This document shows positions 1 through 8,113 of a stretch of 22,401 bases of DNA, piece by piece. The notes beneath the pieces are model-generated. The model saw only the letters and a list, made by a program, of their open reading frames with translations. It did no database searches and was not told the DNA's origin. Each line of letters begins with the position of its first letter. Position 1 is the stretch's first letter. The position numbers and the translations under genes are program-made. Origin of the DNA: CAZBUH01 sp964495095 (lineage in GTDB: Bacteria; Bacillota; Clostridia; Oscillospirales; Oscillospiraceae); contig CAZBUH010000024.1 of the NCBI GenBank assembly GCA_964495095.1, positions 1 through 22,401 on the forward strand, read 5' to 3'.

Positions 1-710
1 CCGTCCTTATCGTAGTGCATGGCGCTTTTCTGGGACACGAGCTTTGCGTCCTCCAGAGTTATGATTATTTTCCCATTTTCCCTGTTGGACGCCGTAAAGA
101 GAAGCTCCACGGCGTTTACGGATTTCCGCACGTCGCCGCCGGAGCAGGAGGCGATATGCTCCAGCACTCCATCCTCTATCCTGGCCTCCCCAAAGCGCCC
201 CTGGGCTATATCCACAGCCCGGCGAACCGCCATAAGCACGTCGTCGCAGGTAAGCTCCTTAAATTCAAACACCGTGGAGCGGGAGAGCACGGCGTTGTAC
301 ACGTAAAAATACGGATTTTCCGTAGTTGAGGCAATAAGCGTTATCTTGCCGTTTTCTATAAACTCCAGCAGCGACTGCTGCTGCTTTTTATTGAAATACT
401 GTATCTCGTCAAGATACAGCAGTATCCCATTTGGCACAAGGAAGGTGTCCAGCTCGGCAATTATGTCCTTTATATCCGCAAGGGATGCGTTGGTAGCGTT
501 TAAACGCCGCAGCTCACGGTTTGTCTCCTTTGCGATTATGTTGGCCACCGTCGTCTTGCCGCTGCCGGAGGGTCCGTAAAATATCATATTGGGTATCTGG
601 CCGCTTTTTATTATGCGGCGCAGCAGTCCGTTTTCTCCAAGGATATGCTTCTGCCCGAAAACCTCATCCAGGTTCTGGGGCCGTATTTCGTCGGCCAGCG
701 GCCTGTACAT
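1..710 (-). CDS. rarA: Replication-associated recombination protein A (RarA/MgsA family AAA+ ATPase), 5' part only
   Basis: The gene runs off the left edge; about 236 N-terminal residues are present out of the roughly 420-440 usual for the family. Visible AAA+ motifs in order: Walker A GPSGSGKTT (about 46-54), Walker B LLYLDEI (about 97-103), sensor-1 STTENP (128-133), a likely arginine finger in LSRS (R144), and the sensor-2 stretch GGDVRKSVNAVE (about 191-202). RarA-family ATPases act at stalled replication forks with SSB and clamp-loader-like activity; this is family knowledge. The ATG at 710 is chosen because AGAGGTG lies just upstream. An intrinsic-terminator hairpin ends only about 14 bases before this start, so the gene either depends on read-through from glyA or has a promoter I cannot see. 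The C-terminal tetramerisation region is outside the window. Confidence 0.93.
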   Translation of the reverse strand, partial: MYRPLADEIRPQNLDEVFGQKHILGENGLLRRIIKSGQIPNMIFYGPSGSGKTTVANIIAKETNRELRRLNATNASLADIKDIIAELDTFLVPNGILLYLDEIQYFNKKQQQSLLEFIENGKITLIASTTENPYFYVYNAVLSRSTVFEFKELTCDDVLMAVRRAVDIAQGRFGEARIEDGVLEHIASCSGGDVRKSVNAVELLFTASNRENGKIIITLEDAKLVSQKSAMHYDKD

Positions 711-724
711 AAGCTTCACCTCTT

Positions 725-756
725 AAAAAGGCGGAGGCGCACCGCGCCCCCGCCTT
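725..756 (-). terminator. Intrinsic terminator of glyA, abutting the rarA leader
   Basis: On the minus strand a 13-base stem (728-740 paired with 744-756, one A-C mismatch, 3-base loop) is followed directly by five T residues (725-729). This is a textbook Rho-independent terminator shape. It lies about 120 bases after the glyA stop and immediately before the rarA ribosome-binding site, so it could also attenuate rarA expression. Confidence 0.8.
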
Positions 757-879
757 CCTTATATGCTCCGGGGATATACAATGCGACCCGGAAAAATATT
801 CTCTTATTCGGAAAAACCGCGGGATTACAGGAGCCGGCCCATGTTCAGGCCCATTTTGCGGCCCTCCCCCGGCAAAAGC

Positions 880-2130
880 TCACTGGTAGATTGGGAATCT
901 TCCGCAGAGCTCCGTAACGCCGGCCCTGATGGCCTCCGCGCTGTTTTCAAAGTCCGTAGCGGCAAGATACATATACTCCGCTATTTTCTCCATCTCCGGC
1001 TCCTTGAAGCCTCTGGATGTAACGGCGGGAGTGCCCACCCGGAGTCCGCTTGTTACAAAGGGGCTTCTTGGATCTCCCGGCACCTTGTTCTTGTTTGCGG
1101 TAATATACACGGCGTCCAGGCGGCGCTCCATCTCCTTGCCGGTAAGCTCCTCAAAGTTCTGGAGGTCTATAAGCATAAGATGGTTGTCCGTGCCGCCGGA
1201 AACCAGGTTGAAGCCCTTTTTCATAAGCCCGTCCGCCAGAGTTTTGGCGTTCAGGACTATCTGGTGCTGGTAGGCTTTGAATTCCGGCTTAAGGGCCTCG
1301 CCCAGCGCCACGGCCTTTGCTGCGATAATGTGCATAAGCGGCCCGCCCTGGCTGCCCGGGAACACGGCGCTGTTTATCTTCTTGGCGATAGCCTCGTCGT
1401 TTGAGAGTATCATGCCGCCTCTGGGGCCGCGGAGTGTCTTATGGGTGGTAGTGGTGACTATATCCGCATAGGGCAGCGGGCTGGGATGCTCCCCTGCGGC
1501 CACAAGCCCGGCGATATGGGCCATATCGACCATAAGGTAAGCGCCCACATCCTTTGCTATCTCAGAGAACTTTGCAAAATCGATGACCCGGGGATAGGCG
1601 GAGGCCCCGGCAATTATCATTTTCGGCTTGTGCTCCCTGGCCAGCTTATAGAGCTCGTCATAATCTATGCGGCCCGTCTTTTCATCCACACCGTAGGGGA
1701 TTATGTTGTAATATTTACCGGAGAAATTCACAGGGCTTCCGTGGGTCAGATGTCCGCCGTGGTCGAGATTCATGCCCAGCACCGTGTCCCCCGGCTGCAC
1801 CAATGCCTGATAGGCCGCGTAGTTGGCCTGCGCGCCGGAGTGGGGCTGTACGTTTGCGAAATTGCAGCCGAAGAGCTTCTTTGCCCGCTCGATGGCGATA
1901 TTTTCGACGATATCCACGTCCTCGCAGCCGCCGTAATAGCGCTTTCCGGGATATCCCTCGGCGTATTTGTTCGTAAGGACCGTGCCTGCGGCGGCCAGCA
2001 CCGCCGGGCTCACTATGTTTTCTGAAGCTATAAGCTCAATGTTCCTGCACTGTCTCGCGTACTCCAGCTCCACCGCGGAGCCTACCTCCGGGTCCGCCGC
2101 GGACAGAAAGGACATATTTTCTTTAACCAC
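880..2130 (-). CDS. glyA: Serine hydroxymethyltransferase
   Basis: This cytosolic PLP enzyme interconverts serine plus tetrahydrofolate with glycine plus 5,10-methylene-tetrahydrofolate, feeding one-carbon units to purine and thymidylate synthesis. The 416-residue length is normal. Visible signatures are IELIASENI near residue 31, the PHSGAQAN segment near 96, DMAHIAGL near 202, and the PLP-lysine motif TTTTHKTLRGPRGG with Lys231. The start is GTG: GGAGGG (2137-2142) lies 6 bases upstream, a better fit than the next ATG, which would remove five residues (MVKEN). A clear promoter lies just upstream and an intrinsic terminator downstream, so glyA looks monocistronic. Its one-carbon product is used by the PurN and AICAR transformylase steps encoded about 18 kb away. 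Confidence 0.97.
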   Translation of the reverse strand: MVKENMSFLSAADPEVGSAVELEYARQCRNIELIASENIVSPAVLAAAGTVLTNKYAEGYPGKRYYGGCEDVDIVENIAIERAKKLFGCNFANVQPHSGAQANYAAYQALVQPGDTVLGMNLDHGGHLTHGSPVNFSGKYYNIIPYGVDEKTGRIDYDELYKLAREHKPKMIIAGASAYPRVIDFAKFSEIAKDVGAYLMVDMAHIAGLVAAGEHPSPLPYADIVTTTTHKTLRGPRGGMILSNDEAIAKKINSAVFPGSQGGPLMHIIAAKAVALGEALKPEFKAYQHQIVLNAKTLADGLMKKGFNLVSGGTDNHLMLIDLQNFEELTGKEMERRLDAVYITANKNKVPGDPRSPFVTSGLRVGTPAVTSRGFKEPEMEKIAEYMYLAATDFENSAEAIRAGVTELCGRFPIYQ

Positions 2131-2169
2131 TTGAATCCCTCCACAGTATGTTCATAATAAAACAGATTT

Positions 2170-2198
2170 ATTATATCCTGCCTCCCTCGATTTTTCAA
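2170..2198 (-). promoter_or_regulatory. Sigma-A type promoter of glyA
   Basis: Read on the minus strand, a TTGAAA -35 box (2193-2198) and a perfect TATAAT -10 box (2170-2175) are separated by exactly 17 bases. Predicted transcription starts near 2163, leaving a leader of about 32 bases before the GTG start. There is no room for a riboswitch. Confidence 0.85.
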
Positions 2199-2331
2199 CC
2201 GCAAATGCTCAAAAAACCGCTCCCATGCCCAAACTTCGGCGCATTAACCTGAAAACCGGATATTAATGGCGTTTTTCCGTCGAAAAATCATATATAAGCG
2301 CCGGTTTCGCCCCCTCAAAGTCCAAACGCGC

Positions 2332-2369
2332 AAAAACCGGGGCCGCCGCCGGAAACCCGGCGGCGGCCC
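2332..2369 (-). terminator. Intrinsic terminator after the rlmI-type gene
   Basis: A perfect 13-bp GC stem (2340-2352 with 2357-2369, 4-base loop) lies 15 bases after the methyltransferase stop. On the minus strand it is followed by a 3-base gap and five T residues (2332-2336). On the plus strand it is also followed by a T-rich stretch, but no plus-strand gene feeds into it. The remaining bases from about 2199 to 2331 show nothing I can name. Confidence 0.85.
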
Positions 2370-2384
2370 TTTGGGCGTTTTTTC

Positions 2385-3608
2385 TTACACAAGCTGGAAA
2401 ATATAAAATTTCAGATAGTCCGTCTCCGGCACGTTAAGCAGTATTGGGTGGTCCGGGCCCTGCTGCCGGGCCTCTATCTGCTTTAACTCCACCCCCGCGT
2501 CCCCGGCCGCGGACATGAGCATTTTCCTGAAAAGCCCGTCCGTCATAAAGTGGGAGCACGAGCAGGTGGCAAGATACCCGCCTCTTGGCAGAAGCCGCAT
2601 GGCCCTGTAGTTTATCTCCTTATATCCCCTCTCCGCGTCCTTTACCGTTTTCCGGCTTTTCGTAAATGCCGGCGGGTCCAGTATGACCAGGTCGTAGTCG
2701 CTCTTTCCGCACAGCTCCGGCAGAAGCTCAAACACGTCGGCGCAGATAAAATCCATCTTTCCCTCCAGGCCGTTGAGCCTGGCGTTCTGCTCAGCCATCT
2801 CCACAGCGCTGCGGGAGACGTCCACAGCCGTAACGTGCTCCGCGCCGCCCATGGCGGCGTTTAACGCAAAGGAGCCCGTGTGGGTAAAGCAGTCCAGCAC
2901 ACGCCGGCCTTTGGCCAGCCGCGCCACGGCCCGCCTGTTGTACTTCTGGTCAAGGAAAAAGCCGGTTTTCTGCCCGTTTTCAACGTCCACGCTGTAGCGC
3001 ACGCCGTTTTCGACTATCTCCGTCACCGGCGAGGCCGGCGCCCCCGCGTAATCGCACCGGTACCAGCCCTTTCCCTGCTCCAGTCCCTCAAGGGTGCGGA
3101 TTTTCGATTCGTTCCGCTCGAATATCCCCTCCACCTTAACGCCGGCGCTCTCCAGCTCGCCGCACAGGGCCCGGTATACCTGATCCTTTACCCGCTCCAT
3201 GCCGTAGGACAGCACCTCCGCCGACAGTATGCCGCCGAACTTATCCACCGTAAGCCCCGGCAGCCCGTCGGCCTCGCCGAATATAAGGCGGCAGCAGCCG
3301 AAATCCTCGCCCATCACCGTTTTCCGGTAGTCCACGGCGTATTTTACCCGCCGGGCGAAAAACGCCTCGTCGAATTTTTCATTGGCGTTTTTCGACAGCA
3401 GCCTTATCCTTATCTTGCTCTTTTCGCTTAGAAAGCCGGAGCCAAGATAAGCGCCCTTTTCCGAAAAAACGTCGGTAATGCAGCCGTTTTCCGTCTCCCC
3501 CTCGATTTTGCGCACCTCGTCGCCGTACACCCAGGGATGCCCGGACCTGATGGAGTTCTCCGCCTTCCGGGACACTGTCGCCGCCGGAAACGCCCTTTCC
3601 TGTTTCAT
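2385..3608 (-). CDS. rlmI: Class I SAM-dependent rRNA methyltransferase, RlmI-like (23S rRNA m5C)
   Basis: The 407-residue protein has the layout of RlmI/YccW enzymes, which methylate a cytosine of 23S rRNA. An N-terminal PUA-like RNA-binding domain (about 8-80) carries the HPWVYGDEV segment. A connector leads to the motif NGQKTGFFLDQ (211-221), SAM-binding motif I VLDCFTHTGSFA (237-248), an acidic residue in AVDVS (261-265), DPPAF (311-315) and the cysteine motif TCSCSHF (348-354), where the catalytic Cys would lie. The ATG at 3608 has AGAGG upstream. It is the last gene before a strong terminator. The exact target base cannot be read from sequence, so the symbol rests on family similarity. 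Confidence 0.88.
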   Translation of the reverse strand: MKQERAFPAATVSRKAENSIRSGHPWVYGDEVRKIEGETENGCITDVFSEKGAYLGSGFLSEKSKIRIRLLSKNANEKFDEAFFARRVKYAVDYRKTVMGEDFGCCRLIFGEADGLPGLTVDKFGGILSAEVLSYGMERVKDQVYRALCGELESAGVKVEGIFERNESKIRTLEGLEQGKGWYRCDYAGAPASPVTEIVENGVRYSVDVENGQKTGFFLDQKYNRRAVARLAKGRRVLDCFTHTGSFALNAAMGGAEHVTAVDVSRSAVEMAEQNARLNGLEGKMDFICADVFELLPELCGKSDYDLVILDPPAFTKSRKTVKDAERGYKEINYRAMRLLPRGGYLATCSCSHFMTDGLFRKMLMSAAGDAGVELKQIEARQQGPDHPILLNVPETDYLKFYIFQLV

Positions 3609-3647
3609 AAACCTGTCCTCTCGCCTGCGGCCGCAGGCATGTATTCT

Positions 3648-4034
3648 TTACTTCTCCAGCCGCCATATTGCGGCGTCCCTGCGGAAAATAACGCAGGTCA
3701 AAACGCCGGCGGCGCCCAATATTGAGAACAAAAATCCCGCTCCCGAGCCTTTCCCGGCGGCGGTGCAGGCCGCCGCCAGGGTGTCGCATACAAGCATCGT
3801 TTTCTTTTTATTCCTCCTGTCGCTTACGGCCCCGGCGAAAATGCTCATAAGCACATACGGCCCGTAGGAGCAGACGGAGAGCAGCGCCGTCATAAGGGCG
3901 GAGCCGTGCTGCTGATAGGACCAGATGACAAGCCCGTAGCTTGTCATGGAGCTGCCCAGTGCCGAAAGGGACTGGGTAGACCATAAAATTATAAAGCTTC
4001 TCAGCTCTTTTACGCTGTTTTTAAATTTATCCAT
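3648..4034 (-). pseudogene. MFS transporter with large in-frame internal deletion
   Basis: The 128-residue reading frame starts like a complete major facilitator permease: a cytoplasmic N-terminus, two membrane segments (about 14-40 and 48-68) and the loop 2-3 signature GAVSDRRNKKK (68-78). After the start of helix 3 (DTLAAACTAA, 84-93) it jumps to GKGSGAGFLFSILGAAGVL followed by IFRRD and a WRLEK end, which looks like the last helix and cytoplasmic tail of the same family. MFS proteins have about 12 helices and 400 residues, so roughly helices 4-11 are missing. The reading frame and ribosome-binding site (AAGGAG) remain intact, so a peptide could still be made, but transport is very unlikely. 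The junction region is rich in GCC/GCG repeats. That this is a deletion is inferred from the family layout. Confidence 0.7.
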
Positions 4035-4058
4035 TTTAACCTTGCTCCTTTTCCGAAA

Positions 4059-4157
4059 TTATCCGAAAAGCGCAAGGCTGATACGGGCGGCAATTTCCAC
4101 CGCTCCACGCAGCTCCGTCCGTTCAGCGCCTGCGCGGAGCTTTTCCAATGCAGAGCA
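4059..4157 (-). pseudogene. C-terminal relic of an unidentified gene
   Basis: On the minus strand a 32-codon open stretch (CSALEKLRAGAERTELRG..., ending in ISLALFG and TAA) has protein-like composition but no start. A stop codon precedes it in frame. Just upstream, AAGGA and ATG ATG (first ATG at 4161) open a different frame that ends after only 12 codons (stop at 4123). The simplest reading is an older gene that lost its front, with its start region now joined out of frame. It sits where a regulator would often be found ahead of a transporter. I cannot name the family. Confidence 0.35.
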
Positions 4158-4186
4158 TCATATTTATAAGTCCTTTCTTTTCCCTC

Positions 4187-5272
4187 TTATGCGAGCCGTC
4201 CCCGGTACCAGCCGGAGACGCCGTTTTTCTTCACGTAGCAGCCTCTTGAGGTCTCCTCCACAACTGACAGCCGGTCTCCGGGCGAAACCTCCAGCTCATA
4301 GTCCGAGCAGTCGTTGCAGACCACCCTGTTTTTCTCCTCCCGGAGGTATTTTGTAAGGATATCCATCACGTAACCTGTCCTTACATGGCGGCATTTTGAA
4401 AATTCCTCTCCCCGCTCCAATATCTCCACAACGTTGTCTCCGAAGCGGAAATAGGCGGACCTCTCCGATGGCCGCTGGCCGTCAAGAGCCGTTTTAACCG
4501 GGAATTTGTCGTAGTAGACCCAGGAGAAATCCTCTGAAAATCCGTTGGGGATTATAAGGCAGTTGAGCTGCCCGTCGTCCTTTAAAACGCAGCCGCCGTC
4601 AATGCTTATAATCCTGCGCTCCCGCTCTATTACCGGGTTTGCGGACACGAAGTCCCCGCCGTACAGCATCACGGGCCAATGGCCAACCACGCAGTATTTT
4701 GAAAAGCTCTTTCCCTGGCCCAGGAAATTATCGTTTTTCATACAGGCTTTGGCGTCAAGCCCCTCCAGATTTTCCGAGGGCAGGCCGCCGTGGACGAAAT
4801 AGAAATTTTCCGTCTCCACAACATGGGGCAGGCTCCGGAGAAAATCCAGCTCCGGTGCCATCTTGATCCTCAGCGCCCGGCGCATCACGTCCATATCCAT
4901 GTCCGGCGTCACGGGGATACCGGCCTCGCCGCACATCTGGGCCAGCGTCCCATCTCTGCGCCACTGCATGTAGCTTCTGGTGGCCTCGTCCATTTCCGGC
5001 GTGGGGCAGTCGATTATCATATGGTAGCCGTCGCAGTTTCCCAGTATCGGGTACACGCTGTATTTTTTTGTAAGCTCCATTATAAACCGCAGCGTCTTAA
5101 GGCTCTCCGGGCCCTTTTCCAGCATATCCCCCACAAGGAAAAGTATATCCTCCGGGCCGAATTCCGCCTTTTTGAGGACTCCCCTGAAATACTCCAGGTT
5201 CCCGTGGATATCGCTTATGGCCAATATCCGCCGCTTCCTGCCCAGGGCCGCCCTTTCCACCTTTGCTCTCAT
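4187..5272 (-). CDS. Calcineurin-like metallophosphoesterase with C-terminal SH3-like region
   Basis: The 361-residue protein carries the metallophosphoesterase metal-site motifs in order: SDIHGN (20-25), GDMLEKGP (48-55), GNCDG (78-82), VHGG (160-163) and GHWP (197-200). Such enzymes use two metal ions to cleave phosphomonoesters or diesters. The third motif has Cys80 where PPP-type phosphatases have the catalytic His (GNHD/E), as in YfcE-like members. The tail after about residue 275 looks like two SH3-like units; the last (about 328-360) ends in VSGWYRGRLA. It is probably cytoplasmic, as no signal peptide is seen. Its ATG overlaps the stop of the upstream fusion gene by four bases (ATGA), implying translational coupling. 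The substrate is unknown. Confidence 0.82.
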   Translation of the reverse strand: MRAKVERAALGRKRRILAISDIHGNLEYFRGVLKKAEFGPEDILFLVGDMLEKGPESLKTLRFIMELTKKYSVYPILGNCDGYHMIIDCPTPEMDEATRSYMQWRRDGTLAQMCGEAGIPVTPDMDMDVMRRALRIKMAPELDFLRSLPHVVETENFYFVHGGLPSENLEGLDAKACMKNDNFLGQGKSFSKYCVVGHWPVMLYGGDFVSANPVIERERRIISIDGGCVLKDDGQLNCLIIPNGFSEDFSWVYYDKFPVKTALDGQRPSERSAYFRFGDNVVEILERGEEFSKCRHVRTGYVMDILTKYLREEKNRVVCNDCSDYELEVSPGDRLSVVEETSRGCYVKKNGVSGWYRGRLA

Positions 5273-6438
5273 AGCTCCACCGGCTCCCGCTGAATTTTGG
5301 GCTTTGATATGTCCTTCTCCATGACGAAAAGCTTGCCTAAAGCTCCCTCCGTGTCCGCTGTTTTTTTAAATCCGTATTTTGTGTAAAACTTTATGGCCCT
5401 GTGATTTTCCTCCGCCACATTGAGCCGCAGAAATTTCCTGCCCATTTCCCTGTATACGGACACCGCCTGGCCCAGAAGCTGTACAGAGAGGTTTCTCCCT
5501 CTGAATTCCGGAGCCATATAGAAGAAGGCTATGGAGCCGGCCCCCTCTCTTTTGCCCCGGTTTACGGCAAACTCCATAAGCCCCGCCGTTTCATCGCCCC
5601 ACAGGACCCTTACCACCGAGCCGGCGTAGTCCTGCCGGTGCTTTTTCGCAGTTTCCAGATATGAGCAGGAAAAGCCGTCCTCAGTACCGTGGGCGGCCGC
5701 CCAGGCGTCCCTGTAGCAGTCCAGATACCAGGCCCCCACCGCCGGATCAGCCGGGTTTACCGCCTCAAATCTCATGGCGTTGGGGTCAAGGCCGCTTTTT
5801 TCCTTCCACCAGGTCTGGCGGCCCAATGTGCTGTACCCCTCCGGGAGATGGGAATTGTCCCCTGAAAATTTCAGCGTAAAGCGCCCGTTTTCATACTCCA
5901 CCAGGGACACAGCCGTGTTGTCGCTGTGCCCGACCTCCGCTATTTTGCACCCGGCAAGCTTTGCCGTAAAGGCCCGTATGGCCGAGCCGTGGCTGAAAAC
6001 CGCCGCGGTGCCTCCGGGATGGCGCTCCGCTATTTTCCTCACAGCGCCGGCTATTCTCTCCTGGGCGTCGGAAAAGCTCTCGCCTCCGGGTATGCTCCAC
6101 TTTTCCGGCTCATTGCTGAAATAGCCGTACTCCGCCGGATAATTTTTCATCACTTCGCCCCAGGTCTTATCCTCCCAAACGCCAAGGGCCAGCTCCCGCA
6201 GCTCCGGGGTGGTGAGAAGGGGCAGCCTGCGGGTCTTGTATATGGCCTCCGCCGTCTGGCAGGTGCGGGTCATGTCGCTGGAGTAGACGGCGTCTATTTT
6301 CTCATTTTTAAAACGCTCCGCCAGCGCCTCCGTCTGCCTTAAGCCGCAGTCGGTGAGTATGCTGTCATATCTGCCGTGTATCCGGCGGTACAGGTTTCCC
6401 TCCGCCTCAGCGTGGCGTATTATATAAACTCGGGTCAT
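5269..6438 (-). CDS. Histidine phosphatase-GNAT acetyltransferase fusion
   Basis: This is a 389-residue two-domain protein. Residues 1 to about 205 form a histidine phosphatase (phosphoglycerate-mutase-like) domain: the RHAEAEGN motif with nucleophile His9, Arg58 in DMTRT, the acid in LRE (Glu82), and the second catalytic histidine in SHGSAIR (His150). Residues from about 215 to 375 form a GNAT domain with the acetyl-CoA-binding stretch APEFRGRNLSVQLLGQA and the closing RAIKFYTKYGFKK. The fusion joins removal of a phosphate and N-acylation in one chain, suggesting a shared small substrate, but none can be named. The start codon shares one base with the pyrD stop (TGATG), and the end overlaps the metallophosphoesterase start, so the three are likely translated in series. 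Confidence 0.88.
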   Translation of the reverse strand: MTRVYIIRHAEAEGNLYRRIHGRYDSILTDCGLRQTEALAERFKNEKIDAVYSSDMTRTCQTAEAIYKTRRLPLLTTPELRELALGVWEDKTWGEVMKNYPAEYGYFSNEPEKWSIPGGESFSDAQERIAGAVRKIAERHPGGTAAVFSHGSAIRAFTAKLAGCKIAEVGHSDNTAVSLVEYENGRFTLKFSGDNSHLPEGYSTLGRQTWWKEKSGLDPNAMRFEAVNPADPAVGAWYLDCYRDAWAAAHGTEDGFSCSYLETAKKHRQDYAGSVVRVLWGDETAGLMEFAVNRGKREGAGSIAFFYMAPEFRGRNLSVQLLGQAVSVYREMGRKFLRLNVAEENHRAIKFYTKYGFKKTADTEGALGKLFVMEKDISKPKIQREPVEL

Positions 6439-7352
6439 CAGTTCAAAACTACCTTTCCAGTAAGCTGGCTGACTTTTTCAATGTTTTTTCTCTTCATAAA
6501 TTCCGTTATCCCGTCCCGGACCTTTACCGGCGCCATTGGGTCGGCAAAGCAGGCGGTGCCCACGGATATCATGTCGGCTCCGGCCAGCAGCATTTCCACG
6601 CCGTCCTGCCACTTTGATATGCCGCCCATTCCCAGCACCGGCACACTCACGGCCGCAGCCGCCTGCCACACCATCCGCACCGCCACCGGCAACACCGCCG
6701 GCCCGGAGAGGCCGCCGGTGTTGTTTTTAAGTATGGGCCGCCCCGTCTCGATATTTATGCGCATTCCGAGAAGCGTATTTATAAGGGATATGGCGTCGGC
6801 CCCGGCGCTCTCCACGGCTCTCGCCATCTCCGCTATGTCCGTCACATTGGGCGAGAGCTTTACCATCACCGGCACCGAGGAGCTTTTTTTCACCGCCTCC
6901 GTTACCGAGGCCGCCGAGCGGCAGTCGGTGCCGAAGGCCATCCCTCCCGCTTTCACATTGGGGCAGGAGATGTTCACCTCCAGCATATCCACCCCCGCCG
7001 CCGAGAGCTTTTCGGCCATAATGCCGTAGTCCTCAACGGTATTTCCGGAAATGTTGGCTATCACATTTGTGTCGAACTTTCTCAAAAACGGCAGCTCGTT
7101 TTCAATAAAGCTGTCCACGCCGGGATTCTGAAGCCCGACGCTGTTCAATATCCCCATGGGTGTCTCCGCGATGCGGGGCGGCGGATTGCCCTCTCTCGGC
7201 GCCGGCGTCAGTCCCTTTACGCATATGCCCCCCAGCTCCGACAAATCATAAAACTCCCCGTACTCATGGCCGAAGCCAAAGGTCCCCGATGCCGCCACTA
7301 TGGGATTTTTAAACCTTACACCGGCAAAATCAACCGACATATCCATTACCAT
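6438..7352 (-). CDS. pyrD: Dihydroorotate dehydrogenase B, catalytic subunit
   Basis: Class 1B DHODH oxidises dihydroorotate to orotate in pyrimidine synthesis, passing electrons through PyrK to NAD+. The 304-residue length is normal. Signatures: NPIVAASGTFGFG (16-28), the FMN-contacting lysine in VKG (Lys46), the active-site loop VNISCPN with catalytic Cys130 (class 1B uses Cys, class 2 Ser), and GMGGISKWQD with GADMISVGTA near the C-terminus for the FMN phosphate. It overlaps the end of pyrK by 7 bases. GAGGTGG lies very close to the first ATG, so initiation at the third codon (ATG at 7346) is also possible; the difference is two residues. The neighbouring pyrK settles the 1B assignment. 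Confidence 0.96.
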   Translation of the reverse strand: MVMDMSVDFAGVRFKNPIVAASGTFGFGHEYGEFYDLSELGGICVKGLTPAPREGNPPPRIAETPMGILNSVGLQNPGVDSFIENELPFLRKFDTNVIANISGNTVEDYGIMAEKLSAAGVDMLEVNISCPNVKAGGMAFGTDCRSAASVTEAVKKSSSVPVMVKLSPNVTDIAEMARAVESAGADAISLINTLLGMRINIETGRPILKNNTGGLSGPAVLPVAVRMVWQAAAAVSVPVLGMGGISKWQDGVEMLLAGADMISVGTACFADPMAPVKVRDGITEFMKRKNIEKVSQLTGKVVLN

Positions 7353-8101
7353 ACCACCTCCGAGGCTTCAAATACCGGTCCGTCCCGGCAGACCCGGCTC
7401 ATATGCTCCTCTCCGTCCTTTTTTGTTTTGCAGGCGCAGACAAGGCAAGCCCCAACGCCGCAGCCCATCCGCTCCTCCATAGAGACCTGGCAGCGGACGC
7501 CGTATTTTTCGCAGACCTCCGCCACGGATTTAAGCATCACCCGTGGGCCGCAGGCCAGCACCCCGTCATATCCGCCCTTTTTAAGCAGCTCCTCCAGCGG
7601 CTGGGACACAAAGCCCTTTTGGGCGTAGCTGCCGTCGTCGGTAGTTATGTAAACTTCCTTGCAGGCTTCCCTGAATTCTTCCTCCAGAATGACCCTGTCC
7701 TTTGAGCGGAAGCCTGTTACCGCAGCCGCCCCGCCGTGCCTTTTCGCCGCGCAGAGCATGGGCGGCACGCCTATCCCGCCGCCGACCACGATAATATTTT
7801 TCCCCGAAAGATCAAAGCCCCGGCCCAGAGGCCCCATAACGTCCAGTAAGTCTCCCGGCTTTCGCCCGGAAAGCCACTCCGTGCCGCTGCCAACCGTGTC
7901 AAAAATTATCCGGAGCTTTCCGTCCCCTGCATCGGCAATGCTTATGGGCCGCCGCAGGAGCCGGGAATGGCCGCATTTTATGTGGACAAACTGCCCCGGC
8001 ACGGCTTTGTCCGCCAACTCCCCGGCCTCCATGACAATACCGAAAATTCCCTGGGTCAGCTCCTTTACCGACAGCACCCGGCAGATTTTCATATCAGGCA
8101 T
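7346..8101 (-). CDS. pyrK: Dihydroorotate dehydrogenase B, electron-transfer subunit
   Basis: The 251-residue ferredoxin-reductase-like subunit holds FAD and a [2Fe-2S] cluster and carries electrons from PyrD to NAD+. Visible: flavin-binding RRPISI (50-55), the NAD-site glycine run VVGGGIGVPPM (105-115), ACGPRVM (183-189), and the cluster cysteines Cys214, Cys219, Cys222 and Cys238 in CGVGACLVC and RVCRDGPVF, the normal PyrK pattern. The ATG at 8101 is favoured over the ATG three codons later because GAGGAG sits 8 bases upstream. That ribosome-binding site overlaps the stop of the SLH gene, and only 12 bases separate the two genes. No PyrR-type attenuator is visible, so expression probably comes from the SLH-gene promoter. 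Confidence 0.96.
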   Translation of the reverse strand: MPDMKICRVLSVKELTQGIFGIVMEAGELADKAVPGQFVHIKCGHSRLLRRPISIADAGDGKLRIIFDTVGSGTEWLSGRKPGDLLDVMGPLGRGFDLSGKNIIVVGGGIGVPPMLCAAKRHGGAAAVTGFRSKDRVILEEEFREACKEVYITTDDGSYAQKGFVSQPLEELLKKGGYDGVLACGPRVMLKSVAEVCEKYGVRCQVSMEERMGCGVGACLVCACKTKKDGEEHMSRVCRDGPVFEASEVVW

Positions 8102-8113
8102 TTTTATCTCTCC

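Noticed and set aside
763..1404. Long open frame opposite glyA
   Set aside because: It lies antisense to a certain gene and has no family-like motif; GC-rich DNA produces such shadows throughout the window, for example 13984-14793 opposite the glycosyltransferase.
3623..3638. Perfect 16-base palindrome GCCTGCGGCCGCAGGC just upstream of the rlmI-type gene
   Set aside because: It has no loop and no T-run in the direction of transcription, so it is not a terminator. A similar palindrome occurs by chance in coding DNA at 14716-14731, so an operator cannot be argued.
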